A stretch of DNA of 37,283 nt from contig JABFSN010000253.1 of the NCBI GenBank assembly GCA_013140575.1, positions 1 to 37,283 on the forward strand. The letters run 5' to 3'. This DNA is from Phycisphaerales bacterium. Its GTDB lineage: Bacteria > Planctomycetota > Phycisphaerae > UBA1845. Each line of letters starts with the position of its first letter. The stretch's first letter is position 1. Below, one piece after another: positions 24,654-33,900 of the stretch. The notes beneath the pieces are model-generated. The model saw only the letters and a program-made list of their open reading frames with translations, was not told the origin of the DNA and did not search any database. The position numbers and the translations under genes are program-made.

Positions 24654-25351
24654 GCCTTGGCACCTTGTCCGTCGTCCATTTCCGCGACCCGCGCCTCGAC
24701 CGTTCCCAGTGTCGCGACGATTTCGTCCTGCGGCGCACGCGCGTCAAGGAGTCGTCGGAATCCCGCGTCCTGCAATGCGTACATCAGATGGCTCAGCAGG
24801 AGCAGGTGAACGCGAACCGTCGTGCTGACAATGACAAATAGAATGCTGACCGGCTTGTGATCAACCGCCCCGTATTCGATCGGGTTCCGCAAAAACCCCA
24901 GCGTGACCTGTGGTTCGGGAATTCCCAGCACGATCGGCCCCCGGGGATGGGGAATCGCCACTCCGTTGCCGATGCCCGTGGAGCATAGCGCCTCCCGCGC
25001 CACCAAAACGCTGTGCAACTCCTCGCGATCCACCTTCGGCGGCAGGGGCAGCGCATGGCACACCGCCTTCAGCGCCGACGCCTTGTCACCGCAATCCAGG
25101 TCGTAGATTACTCCCCCGCGGCTAAGCGCGTGGGTCAGAAGCAAATCCGGCGGCCGGACGCCGTTCTCGCGGAAGATACCCGGCGAAACCTTCATATTTC
25201 GTGCGGTCGCCCATTCCAACAGCTCCACGCGATTCAGGCGGTACTTGTCGCGAACTCGGTAACTCGGAACCGTCCCGTTTCTTATCCACGCGTAAATCGT
25301 CTCTTCCGGTACGTTCAGCAATCGGGCCGCGTCCTTGGCCGTCAATTCCAT
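24650..25351 (-). CDS. helix-turn-helix / PTS EIIA (fructose/nitrogen type) fusion protein
   Basis: A 233-residue two-domain protein. Residues 1-50 are a MerR/excisionase-type DNA-binding domain (KDAARLLNVPEETIYAWIRN, then VPSYRVRDKYRLNRVELLEW). Residues about 68-225 form a PTS type-2 EIIA domain: REELHSVLVAREALCSTGIG then NGVAIPHPR, where His135 is the expected phosphorylation site. The ribosome site GGGAGG lies eight bases before the ATG. It overlaps the first HyfB-like gene by four bases, so it is the first cistron of the operon. It likely senses phosphorylation state and controls expression or activity of the complex (inference). No EI or HPr gene is in the window. Confidence 0.88.
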   Translation of the reverse strand: MELTAKDAARLLNVPEETIYAWIRNGTVPSYRVRDKYRLNRVELLEWATARNMKVSPGIFRENGVRPPDLLLTHALSRGGVIYDLDCGDKASALKAVCHALPLPPKVDREELHSVLVAREALCSTGIGNGVAIPHPRGPIVLGIPEPQVTLGFLRNPIEYGAVDHKPVSILFVIVSTTVRVHLLLLSHLMYALQDAGFRRLLDARAPQDEIVATLGTVEARVAEMDDGQGAKA

Positions 25352-25811
25352 CTATCTTCCCTCCCGCTTCGGCTCATCGCATCACGAATCCGATCCTGCA
25401 TCGTACGCGCCATCCATGTCGCGTCCGCTGGTCGGCCGGTCGTCAGTTTCACGCCCGCACAACGATGCGTGTGCAGCGCCGAGAACCCCGAATCAGAGCG
25501 CCGAACGCGACCAGAATGGGAGCGTTCCGCGCGCGCCCGCGGACATTGTCACGCGTCAGCGTCACGCGAACAAAGCCAATCGTCCCTCCGCCATTTCGTC
25601 CACTTCGCTCCGACCGAAGTCATGATGTAGTCTGCCCAAATTCACACCCGCCCGCAACGCCGAGGCATCCGCCAGCGATTATCGTGAATTCCAGTGTATC
25701 AGGCTGAAATATGGTGCCACACCATGATCGCCCCGATCGGCGCGGGCGGGAGGCCGGGTTCTCGAATCACCCGCGACGCCGTGAATAGGACACCCGTGCT
25801 CGAACCGGCGT
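25352..25811. other. 460-base intergenic region upstream of the Ehr-type operon
   Basis: No plausible gene is visible. Small open frames here do not look like proteins. It presumably holds the promoter of the eight-gene operon and the 3' end of the ACT gene transcript. Visible elements are the palindrome at 25711-25725 and a direct repeat GTCACGCG at 25548-25555 and 25561-25568. I could not identify -35/-10 hexamers. Confidence 0.5.
25711..25725. repeat. short palindrome ATGGTG-CCA-CACCAT
   Basis: Perfect six-base arms with a three-base loop, 87 bases after the ACT gene stop and about 360 bases upstream of the operon start. It could be an operator or a weak terminator. No T-run follows on either strand. 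Confidence 0.5.
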
Positions 25812-26213
25812 CTAATCCGGGTATTCGAGCTTCAGCGCCGTCGCCAGATCGCTGACCCGGAAGACGCCCAGCGAGCGCGGTGCATCGGGCAGGCACGTGG
25901 CGTAGACGTATTCAATGTTGATCCCCGCGTTGGCCATCGTGGCCGCGATCTCCGCAAACGCCCCGCCGCGGTTGGGAATCACCAGCGACAGCACCGGCAC
26001 CAGCACGAACGCGGCCGCCGTCCCCTTCAGCGCCTGTTGGGCCTTTTCGGGGTCGTCAACGATCATACGCATGGTGCCGACGTCGACGGTGTCCAGCACG
26101 GTCATGGCCTGAATGCTGATTTCCTCGCGGGTCAGCGCCGCGCACAGGTCGGCCACCACGCCGGGTCGATTCCCCAAAAACACCGTGATCTGCGTTCGCT
26201 CGACGGCCTTCAT
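25812..26213 (-). CDS. tandem ACT-domain protein
   Basis: A 133-residue protein. ATG at 26213 gives MKAVERTQITVFLGNRPG, matching the ACT N-terminal strand, and is preferred to upstream Met codons. Two ACT-type ligand-binding folds are visible: residues about 7-70 (NRPGVVADLCAALTREEISI then QAMTVLDTVDVGTMRMIVDD), and 70-133 (PNRGGAFAEIAATMANAGIN then IEYVYATC). ACT pairs bind amino acids or similar small ligands to regulate enzymes. There is no catalytic domain, so it may act as a free regulatory subunit. Its neighbours on the same strand are a toxin-antitoxin-like pair and, downstream, the Ehr-type operon. Confidence 0.88.
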   Translation of the reverse strand: MKAVERTQITVFLGNRPGVVADLCAALTREEISIQAMTVLDTVDVGTMRMIVDDPEKAQQALKGTAAAFVLVPVLSLVIPNRGGAFAEIAATMANAGINIEYVYATCLPDAPRSLGVFRVSDLATALKLEYPD

Positions 26214-26313
26214 TTCGACACTGGTGGCGTCCCCGCCGCTATCACCATCGCGGCATCTGCTCCAGCGGCGATGGAACATCGCGATCTTTCGTGCGTATCG
26301 GATGGTGTTCGCG

Positions 26314-26688
26314 TCACGAACCGACCGCCAATGGCAAGCGCCGTACGCGCAACCGCTCGTCCTGGAACACGGCGATGGCGCCCGACTCGAGATCGGGGCT
26401 TATCGCGTCCAGATTCTTCAACAACAACGGCACCAACGCCTCCACCGATTTTCGCTGACACCGGAACAATACCACGGATGGCCGCATTGTGTGACGAGTC
26501 GCCAATAGCGTTCCGAAGTCCGTATCTTCGCTCAGCAGGATGCATTTCTTGTCTTGCGCCATGTCAAAGATATCGTCGTCGTCCGCGGACGCCATATTCA
26601 AATCGCGCACGTGAACCGCCTCATGCCCTGCCCGAATCAACTCCTCAGCCATTCGCGGAGAGAGGCTGTTGTCCACAAGGAAGCGCAT
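26314..26688 (-). CDS. DUF5615-type PIN-like toxin component
   Basis: A 124-residue protein with PIN-like nuclease features: acidic Asp6 in MRFLVDNSLSPRMAEEL, then VRDLNMASADDDDIFDMAQ with acidic residues, and LLSEDTDFGTL with Asp55/Asp57. These could hold a metal for RNA cleavage, as in DUF5615/VapC-like toxins. ATG at 26688 overlaps the antitoxin stop by one base (TGATG), the standard gene order with antitoxin first. The pair is probably a type II toxin-antitoxin module, inferred from domains and overlap. Confidence 0.82.
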   Translation of the reverse strand: MRFLVDNSLSPRMAEELIRAGHEAVHVRDLNMASADDDDIFDMAQDKKCILLSEDTDFGTLLATRHTMRPSVVLFRCQRKSVEALVPLLLKNLDAISPDLESGAIAVFQDERLRVRRLPLAVGS

Positions 26689-26918
26689 CAACCAGCCTTC
26701 AATGGCAATTGCCGCTCGCGTACCGCCTCGGCGGCGTAGGCCAAGGCCTGTCGGATATCAGCCGGTTCAAGATCGGGGTAGTCGGCAAGAATCTCCGGCT
26801 CTTTCTTTCCCTCGGCCACAAGTCCGACCACCGTGGCCACGGGGATGCGCAACCCGCGAATACACGGAGCCCCTCCCATTTGAGCCGGATTCACCGAAAT
26901 TCGATCGAAGGGGTTCAT
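26688..26918 (-). CDS. DUF433-domain antitoxin-like protein
   Basis: A 76-residue DUF433 protein (FDRISVNPAQMGGAPCIRGL then RIPVATVVGLVAEG). It has the family's short beta-start and helix-turn-helix-like part (EPEILADYPDLEPADIRQAL). ATG at 26918 is preceded by GGAG nine bases upstream and fits the family start. It is a DNA-binding antitoxin candidate for the PIN-like protein directly downstream, with which it overlaps by one base. Confidence 0.85.
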   Translation of the reverse strand: MNPFDRISVNPAQMGGAPCIRGLRIPVATVVGLVAEGKKEPEILADYPDLEPADIRQALAYAAEAVRERQLPLKAG

Positions 26919-27202
26919 GGAACTGTTCTCCGGATCCCCGGCCATTCGCGTCCCGCCGCCCGTGGCGGACATGGGTACAGCGTACGCACCAGGGGGCGAG
27001 GCGGCAAGCGGGGCGGATCATGTCCGACACTGGAATTCGTCGTCCGTTCGCGATCGGCGAGGTCCTTTTTTGCTTCTGGACCGACACCCCATTCCCGCTT
27101 GCCGAAACCGAACGCACGCCCCAACATGGGCCGCAGTCGATGTCAGACCAGGACCGGAACCGCCGACGCGGCCATTGCGGCTCGCACGGCACGAGGCACA
27201 TC

Positions 27203-28552
27203 GTGGCACCGTTGAAACGAATTCTGGGAGCGCCAACCGCCTGGTGCATCGGCATGGGCGTCGCCATCGGATCGGGCGTCTTCCGCACGCCGGGCGCCGC
27301 AGCCGAATCGCTGGGCACGCCCTTCTGGATCATTGCGGCATGGCTGTTCGGCGGGTTTTTCGTTCTGATGGCCGGTCTGGTAACGGCCGAACTGGCCACG
27401 CGCTTCGCCGAGGCCGGCGGCGAATACGTCTTCCTCCGCGAGGCCTACGGGCGGTTCGTGGCCTTCTTCTTCGGCTGGGCATACACCATCTTCGTCATCG
27501 GCGGCGGCGCCGCCACGATCGCGGCCGCGTTCGGCGATTTCGGCTGCGAATGGCTGGCCATCGACGCCGTGTGGTCGGGTTGGCTGGCGGCCGGGGCCAT
27601 CGTCGCCGTCACCGTCATCAACTCGATGGGTCTACGAACCGGCGCCGGGACGCAGAACGTCCTGACAGCCGTCAAGATCGCGGCCTTGCTGGTCGTGATC
27701 GTCATCGGCTGCACGTATGGACTTCAGTCCGTCGATTGGACGCCGACGTTCACCGCCGACGCTTCTCCGAATGGCGGGCGTCACTGGCTGGCACTCTTTG
27801 CAACCGGATTCCTCCCCGTTCTGTGGGCCTACGACGGCACCACGGACGCCGTCAAAATGGCCGAGGAAATCAAGGATGTCCGCCGCGCGCTCCCCCGGGC
27901 GTTGATCGGCTCCGCGCTCGCCTTGACCGTGCTGTACGTCGCTTTCAACCTGGCACTGCTTCGAATGGTCCCAGTGAATGCAATGGCCGGCCAACCGTTC
28001 GTCCCCGGCGATGCGTTGGCCGCCGCCATCGGTCCCGCCGGCCGGAACGCGATGCTGCTCGTCGCCATGGTCGTCTGCCTCGGTTCGCTCGGTTCGACCG
28101 TACTAGCCACCATCCGCGTGACGTTCGCGCTGGCCCGCGACGGGCTGACCTTCCGGGTCTTCGCACGCATGTCCCGCGATCAGGCGCCCATTCCCGCCTT
28201 GATCCTCGCCGCCGCAGTCGCCGTCGTGCTCGTGCTCAATCGCAGTTTCCGCCAGGTCCTCGACATCTATTTCTTCGCCAGCGCCATCCTGTTCGGTCTT
28301 TCCTATGCCAGTCTGATCGTCTTCCGCAGGCGCGAACGCGAATTCCCATCCACGGCGTTCCGTTGCCCGGCCGGACCCCTATTGGCCGTCGTTCTGATCG
28401 TCATTCAAATGGGACTTGCCGTGAATATCATCCACGATAACCCGTCGGATGCGCTATACACCTGTCTCCTGCTGGTGGGGATCGGCTTGCTCTATCTTGT
28501 TTGGCGCCGCCGGGGCACGGATACCCCATCCCATTCTGGGGGGGCGGACTGA
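27203..28552 (+). CDS. APC-family amino acid permease
   Basis: A 449-residue membrane transporter with about 12 helices. The first carries the APC fingerprint (GVAIGSGVFRTPG), and the substrate-binding helix 6 region reads FLPVLWAYDGTTDAVKMAEE. I chose the GTG at 27203 because GAGG lies six bases before it and VAPLKRILG fits the family N-terminus; an in-frame ATG at 27140 is possible. It would move amino acids or polyamines in exchange for ions or metabolites. Arginine/ornithine-type exchange would suit the arginine deiminase in this window, but specificity cannot be read from the sequence. It is divergent from the toxin-antitoxin genes. Confidence 0.88.
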   Translation: MAPLKRILGAPTAWCIGMGVAIGSGVFRTPGAAAESLGTPFWIIAAWLFGGFFVLMAGLVTAELATRFAEAGGEYVFLREAYGRFVAFFFGWAYTIFVIGGGAATIAAAFGDFGCEWLAIDAVWSGWLAAGAIVAVTVINSMGLRTGAGTQNVLTAVKIAALLVVIVIGCTYGLQSVDWTPTFTADASPNGGRHWLALFATGFLPVLWAYDGTTDAVKMAEEIKDVRRALPRALIGSALALTVLYVAFNLALLRMVPVNAMAGQPFVPGDALAAAIGPAGRNAMLLVAMVVCLGSLGSTVLATIRVTFALARDGLTFRVFARMSRDQAPIPALILAAAVAVVLVLNRSFRQVLDIYFFASAILFGLSYASLIVFRRREREFPSTAFRCPAGPLLAVVLIVIQMGLAVNIIHDNPSDALYTCLLLVGIGLLYLVWRRRGTDTPSHSGGAD

Positions 28553-28850
28553 TTCGAATCACGGCGCGTATTCGACCAGCCGGTTCCATTCTCGCGGCGA
28601 ATGAAAACACGCGTCGCGCGCATTTGTAGGGCGGGTTTCACCCGCCGTTCGCCTGGCGCATCCCGTCCACACGACGGCGCGTGTTATCCACCCCGCCATC
28701 GGATCCACCAGTCGTATTCACGATCAGGGCAATCGGGCCGCTGAACCAATACTTGCGGTGGGTTGTTCAGTTCACGCATGGCGGGTTCCGACTTTGCGAG
28801 CACGTCATCCATTCCTTCGTGACGGTTGTCCTGCCCGCTCCCCCGCGCCT
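28553..28850. other. convergent intergenic region with one palindrome
   Basis: Between the permease and an alpha/beta hydrolase on the other strand I see no gene. The only clear structure is the GTAGGG hairpin at 28626-28646. Confidence 0.4.
28626..28646 (+). repeat. GTAGGGCGGGTTTCACCCGCC palindromic element, copy 2
   Basis: Stem GGCGGGT/ACCCGCC (28630-28636, 28640-28646) with a TTC loop. It matches the element at 6365-6385 (reverse orientation) at 19 of 21 bases. It lies between converging genes. Confidence 0.8.
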
Positions 28851-29636
28851 TCAATCCGCGACGCACTGTTCAAAAAAACTCAGCAGCCTCTCCGGACCGT
28901 CGGGCCGCAACGTCGCATCCGTATGCCCGCCGCCGTCGATGACCCACAGCTCCTTCGGTTCGCCCGCGGCTTCATGCAACGCAACCGTCTGCCGATGGTC
29001 CACAATGTGATCACGCGTGCCGCAGATGAAAAACACGGGCCGCGGCGCAATGTCGGCCACGCTCCCTATCGGTTCGTGCCCGTTGGAAATCAGCGCCCGG
29101 GTCAACAGGCCCGCAAACGGTGAAAACAAAACGCTCTGCCGGCAGATGAACCCGGCCTCGCCGCGATACGAACTAAACGCTCCCTCGACCACGATGCCGC
29201 GAACTGCCTCGATCTCGGCCGCGACGACGATTCCGATCGCCCCGCCCAGCGATTGCCCCCACAACACGACCCGACCGGCATCCACGTCACTTCGCGTCTG
29301 AACGTACCGAACCGCCGACCGCGCGTCGGCGATGGTCCCGGCACGGCTCGGCACGCCGTTCGATCGGCCGTACCCGCGATAATCGAAACACAACACGTTC
29401 CAACCGCGCGGCGGCAGCCAGCGAATACGCTCGAAATGCCCCGTGATGTTTCCCGCGTTGCCGTGGCAATGCACCACCGTGCCGCGCGCCGCGCTCCCAG
29501 CCGGGAAAAACCATCCGTGCAACCGCGTCCCGTCTTCGCTTGCGAACTCGATCGGCTCGTAGGCCAGCCCGTACGCCTCGGGATGCCCATAGATTTCCCG
29601 CGTCGGCATGTAAAACAGGCGGTCGCCCGCGGCCAT
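28851..29636 (-). CDS. alpha/beta hydrolase, DUF/BEM46-like
   Basis: A 261-residue single-domain hydrolase. It shows the oxyanion HCHGNAGNITGHFERIRW near the N-terminus, nucleophile Ser in VVLWGQSLGGAIG, acidic residue in CGTRDHIVDHRQTVAL, and the final His in VIDGGGHTDATL, so the triad is complete. YRGYGRSNGVPSRAG is a typical family feature. Such proteins hydrolyse esters or thioesters, and the substrate is unknown. There is no signal peptide, so it is probably cytoplasmic. The gene is closely followed (19 bases) upstream by a lipoprotein gene on the same strand. Confidence 0.87.
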   Translation of the reverse strand: MAAGDRLFYMPTREIYGHPEAYGLAYEPIEFASEDGTRLHGWFFPAGSAARGTVVHCHGNAGNITGHFERIRWLPPRGWNVLCFDYRGYGRSNGVPSRAGTIADARSAVRYVQTRSDVDAGRVVLWGQSLGGAIGIVVAAEIEAVRGIVVEGAFSSYRGEAGFICRQSVLFSPFAGLLTRALISNGHEPIGSVADIAPRPVFFICGTRDHIVDHRQTVALHEAAGEPKELWVIDGGGHTDATLRPDGPERLLSFFEQCVAD

Positions 29637-29655
29637 CGCAACCCCCTCCGCCGCG

Positions 29656-30354
29656 TCAATCCACCTGGTCCGTCGGTCGGCGGCTCGCGGATTCGGTCAA
29701 ATGCTGCAACCGCCGGAAAATCGGCGAAGCCCGCAGATCGACGTCCCGCCGCAACTCCTCGAGGGTCAGTCCGTCATCGAGCAGACCGCCGATGCTGCGC
29801 TCCACAACCCCGGCCAGTTTCGCAATCTCCTCGGGCACGCCCTCGATCGCTTCGGTCACCAGAATCCATCCGTCCCCCCGCCGCATCAGCTCGACCGACT
29901 CCAGCGGCAGCCGATCCCCGACTTGATAGACCACCGTCGCGCGATCCGACTCAACACGCTGACTCACCAACCGTGCGTGTCGCGACAAGACGCCCAGCAC
30001 GTCGGCCGATCGGGTGAAATCAAGCGCCTCCGCCGCGGCCAATCCGAACCGGTCGGCCGCCCGTCGCGCTAACGCCTCGGCCGCCGACTGCAACCGGTCC
30101 ACCGCCCGAATCTGCGCGATGACCGCCTTTCGCTGCTCCGCCAACAAGTACGTCTCCGCGGCGGAATGCCGGCCCGCGTCGCATTCGACCCGAATGCGCT
30201 GAATCGTCTGGATCGGATTCAAACCGGCGGCGTCGGATGAAACCGACGCGGACGGCGCCGATTCTGAACGGCGACATCCCACGGACGTGTACGCGCCGGC
30301 GGCGATGAATCCGCCCACCCACGCGAATGCCCGGATGCACTGGCGACGGTCCAT
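29656..30354 (-). CDS. hypothetical lipoprotein, 232 aa
   Basis: The ATG at 30354 starts a signal peptide (MDRRQCIRAFAWVGGFIAAG) with an imperfect lipobox ending in SVGC near residue 27. A mainly helical soluble part follows. It holds many Arg/Glu/Ala residues (AEQRKAVIAQIRAVDRLQSA), and the second half includes DRATVVYQVGDRLPLESVEL and WILVTEAIEGVPEEIAKL. I do not recognise the family. It is in the same direction as the alpha/beta hydrolase and the lipoprotein/secretin pair upstream. It may be an envelope protein. Confidence 0.65.
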   Translation of the reverse strand: MDRRQCIRAFAWVGGFIAAGAYTSVGCRRSESAPSASVSSDAAGLNPIQTIQRIRVECDAGRHSAAETYLLAEQRKAVIAQIRAVDRLQSAAEALARRAADRFGLAAAEALDFTRSADVLGVLSRHARLVSQRVESDRATVVYQVGDRLPLESVELMRRGDGWILVTEAIEGVPEEIAKLAGVVERSIGGLLDDGLTLEELRRDVDLRASPIFRRLQHLTESASRRPTDQVD

Positions 30355-30466
30355 CGCTGCGGAACTCCCGGCCGAATCAGCCCGGCCGGCGATTCCATCG
30401 AAATGCACGCCCGGAATGCCCGACCGCTCGTCTGCGTGGACGGTGCCTGCACGTCATGGCCCGACG

Positions 30467-30991
30467 TCAGGGAATGCGGGCCACCATCGGCACTTTGAAA
30501 TACTTCGGCTGGCCGGCGATCGTCCGCCCATCCTTGCGGACAAACGACACCACCACCATGATCTCCTGCCCGCGCAGGTCCGCCTCACCCCACGGAATTC
30601 GGAATCCGTAGCCCCATCCGTACCGCTTCGGGATGCGTCCGCGATACCCGTATGCCCGTTCCTTTTCGAACGATTCGGTATGAACCAGCGTGTTCGCGCC
30701 GGCGCCCTGCTCGTCACGATCCACGCGGTAGATTTCAAACTTGATCGTGCCGTCACCGAACGCGCCCTGCTCGCCTTCCGCCGGCGTCAGAAATACCGAG
30801 CACTTGAACCCCTGCGGAACCAGCGTGGGCGGCTGATCGAAATTCAGCCACACGTCCTGACTGCTGTAAAACGTGCTGACCCGGACGATGTCCGATCGGC
30901 CCGCGACGCGAGCGCTCTGACAACCCGTCACCGCCGCCAGAAACGCCCCGGCGGCGATCGCCGGCAAACTTCTGCTACGTCGCGCGCTCAT
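30467..30991 (-). CDS. small lipoprotein coupled to the giant secretin gene
   Basis: A 174-residue protein with signal peptide and a good lipobox (AAVTGC, Cys near residue 24). A beta-rich soluble domain follows: DVWLNFDQPPTLVPQGFKCS then FLTPAEGEQG, and a region with GYGFRIPWGEADLRGQ near residue 130. The ATG at 30991 overlaps the secretin stop by one base, so it is made with the secretin. Secretins often need a small lipoprotein pilotin to reach the outer membrane; the pairing suggests such a role, but the sequence does not show it directly. No family recognised. Confidence 0.75.
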   Translation of the reverse strand: MSARRSRSLPAIAAGAFLAAVTGCQSARVAGRSDIVRVSTFYSSQDVWLNFDQPPTLVPQGFKCSVFLTPAEGEQGAFGDGTIKFEIYRVDRDEQGAGANTLVHTESFEKERAYGYRGRIPKRYGWGYGFRIPWGEADLRGQEIMVVVSFVRKDGRTIAGQPKYFKVPMVARIP

Positions 30992-33900
30992 CACGGTCCC
31001 GTCGGCGGAAACCGAACCAGCTTCGGCCCGTACGTCGGCCGCTCCGTCACCGGTCCGATCGGTTCATCCTTCAACACCGTCGGCCGCTTCGGACCGTACT
31101 GCCCCGGTGTTGGACCATATATTGAACGGTCCCGCTCCGGCGCGACCGGCGGCATCGCCGCATCCGGTTCCGGCGGCAACGGTCCCATCAGGTCCTCATT
31201 CGCGTGTATCCGCAGCCCCTGCATCAGCGGGTGCCGCTTGATGCGATCCGGGAACCGCCCCGTCCGATTTACCTCGGCCACCGACATCTCGTGCACTTCC
31301 GTCTCGTCGCGCAACACGTTGACCGTCAGTACGATCAGCAACTCCGTCTTGTTGCTGTTCTTCGTCGTCGTGCGGAACAAATTGCCGATGTACGGAATGT
31401 CCCCCAGCAACGGAATCTTCACCACCGAATTCTGGATGTCCTCCGTGATCAACCCGCCCAGAATCACCGTCTCCCCGTCCTTGATCGTCACCGTCGTCTC
31501 GGCCGTCCGCTCCGAAAAGACCGCGGCCGTCAATCCCTCCGACACCTGCAACGACTGGTTGCTGATCTGCGATATCTCCGGCGCGATCTCCAGGTTCACG
31601 TACCCATCCGGATTGATGTGCGGCGTCACCTGCAGAATGATGCCCACCTCTTCATACTGAATCGTCGTCGAGCTCTGCCCCCCCGCGCTCGTCGTTCCGC
31701 TGATGATCGGAACGCGATCCCCGATGGTTATGTTCCCCTCCGCGTTGTTCTGCACCAGAATCGTCGGCCGGGACAAAACCTCCAGATCGCCCTGCGATTC
31801 CAGCGCCCGGAACAGAAAACTGAAATCCTCGCCCGAAATGGTCAACGACAATCCGCCGAACCCCACCCCCGCCGCACCGATGTCCGTGCCTCCCACGTAG
31901 TCGAAATCCTGTCCCTGGATCACGCCGTTCGGACCGACAAATGCCTTCTCCGAAAAATTCAGATCCTGCGCCGCGAATTCCACCCCCAGCTCGAACCGAT
32001 CGTCCATCGACACTTCCGCGATCAGCACCGAAATCATCACCTGCGGTTCCGGCCGGTCGATGTCGTGAACCAGTTGCATGTAGCGTGAATGCTCCCGCTG
32101 GCTCGCCCCCAGCAGCAGCACATTCGATTCCTCGTCGCCCACCACCGTGACCCGCTTGTCCGCCCGCTGCCGAATCGACGTCGCGTCGTCCAGTTCGCTC
32201 AACAGTTCGTTCTCCCGCTCCGTGAAATCGTCCACCGTCGATGCGATCACGTCAGCCTTGGCAAACCTCGGCCGGTAAACCTCGTGTACCCGTTCGTCCA
32301 AATCCTGCGCGTCCAGCTCCCGGACCAGTTCCTCCACCATCAACAGATCGATCGCATTGCCCGACGCAATCACCGTGTTCGTCCGCCGGTCGGCCGTGAA
32401 CCGCAACGGAATCCGCGCCGACGCCCCTTCGCCGGCCGCACCCGTCGCCGCGGCCGCAGGGGCGGTCGCCGCTGCGCCCTCCGGACCGAACACCAGCTTC
32501 TGCTCCACTTGGTCGCCGCTCTTTTCCTCCGTCCCAAACAGATCGTTTAACCGCTCAACCACCCCGTCCGCGTCCGCGTTCGCCAGCGGAAACAACCGAA
32601 TCTCCGCCGTCACCGGCTTGATCCGGTCAAAATCGAGAATCATCGTTTCCAACAGGTCCATGCTCTCGGCCGGCGCCAGCACCATCAGCGAATTCGTCCG
32701 CGTATCCGGCGAAATGGTGATGTCCTGCCGCAGCAGCTTCCGGACGTACTCCTTCCCGTCCGCCGCCTTTTCCTTGAACGACAGAATCACCGCGCTCTCT
32801 TCGTCGCCTGACGCGCCGCCCTTCAACGTCTCGTCCAGCACCTTGGCGAAATCCTCCGCCAGCGCCTGCTTCAATCGGACCACCCGCATCATCATCTCTT
32901 TCGCCGGCTTGGTCGTGTCCAGCTTCCCCACGATCTCCGCGATATTCTCCATCTCCGACGCCGACGCCCACACCACGATCGAATTGCTTCGCGTATCCGG
33001 CTGAACCGCGATCGCGTCCGCCCGGCCCGTCGCCCCCTCCCCCTGCTGCTTGAACAGCGTCTCCAGCGTTTGGGCCATCGTCTCCGCCTTCGCCAGTTTC
33101 AACGGGAAAATATGAAACTGCCGGGCGATGTTCGACGGCACGTCCAGCAGCGTCAGCAACCCCTCGATCAACGCATGGTCATCCCGCGACGCACTCGCGA
33201 TCAAACTGTTCGACGCCTCGTCCGCCTGAATGTTGATCGGCGTCGCCTTGTCCTCCGTTCCTTCGGTCCGCTTCTCGAACAACTCCGCCATCTTCGCCGC
33301 CAGCTTCGCCGCCGACGCATGTTGCAACCCGTATACCTCGAACGTCGACGTCGGAACCCCCGACGCCTTGTCCAGTTGCACGATCAAATCCTCGCACCGT
33401 TTCAACGAATCCCGCGCCCCGGAAATGATCAGCGTGTTGCTGCGCTCGTCCGCAATGATCGTCGGCTGACGGAACAGGTCCGGCTCGGACGCGTCCGCCT
33501 TCCGGCCCTCGAACAGTTTCTCCAGCATGTCCGCCAGCCGCACCGCGTCCGCAAACTCCAGCACGATCAGCTTCGTGTCGTCCCGAAATATGTCCGACAA
33601 CTCACCGTCCATCCGCCCGATCAACGTCTCGATGATCGACAGATTCTGCCGGCTCGCACTGGCCACGATCGAATTCGACCGCGGGTCGGCCACGATCGCG
33701 ATCTTCTGCCGCGCCTCGCTGATCGGGTTGTCCAGCCCCGCGGCCGGGTGGTACAACCCCTGCTCGAACAACTCCTTCACCTTCTCGACCACGTCCGACG
33801 CCTCGGCATTGCTCAGCGTAAACGTCCGGATCACCCCCTCGATCACCGGCTCCACGTCGATCGCCGCGATGATCCGCGACATCTCGTCGAAATTCTCCCG

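Noticed and set aside
25335-25707. Small plus-strand genes upstream of the Ehr-type operon
   Set aside because: Their translations are Arg/Pro/Ser-rich without hydrophobic or structural pattern and no ribosome site.
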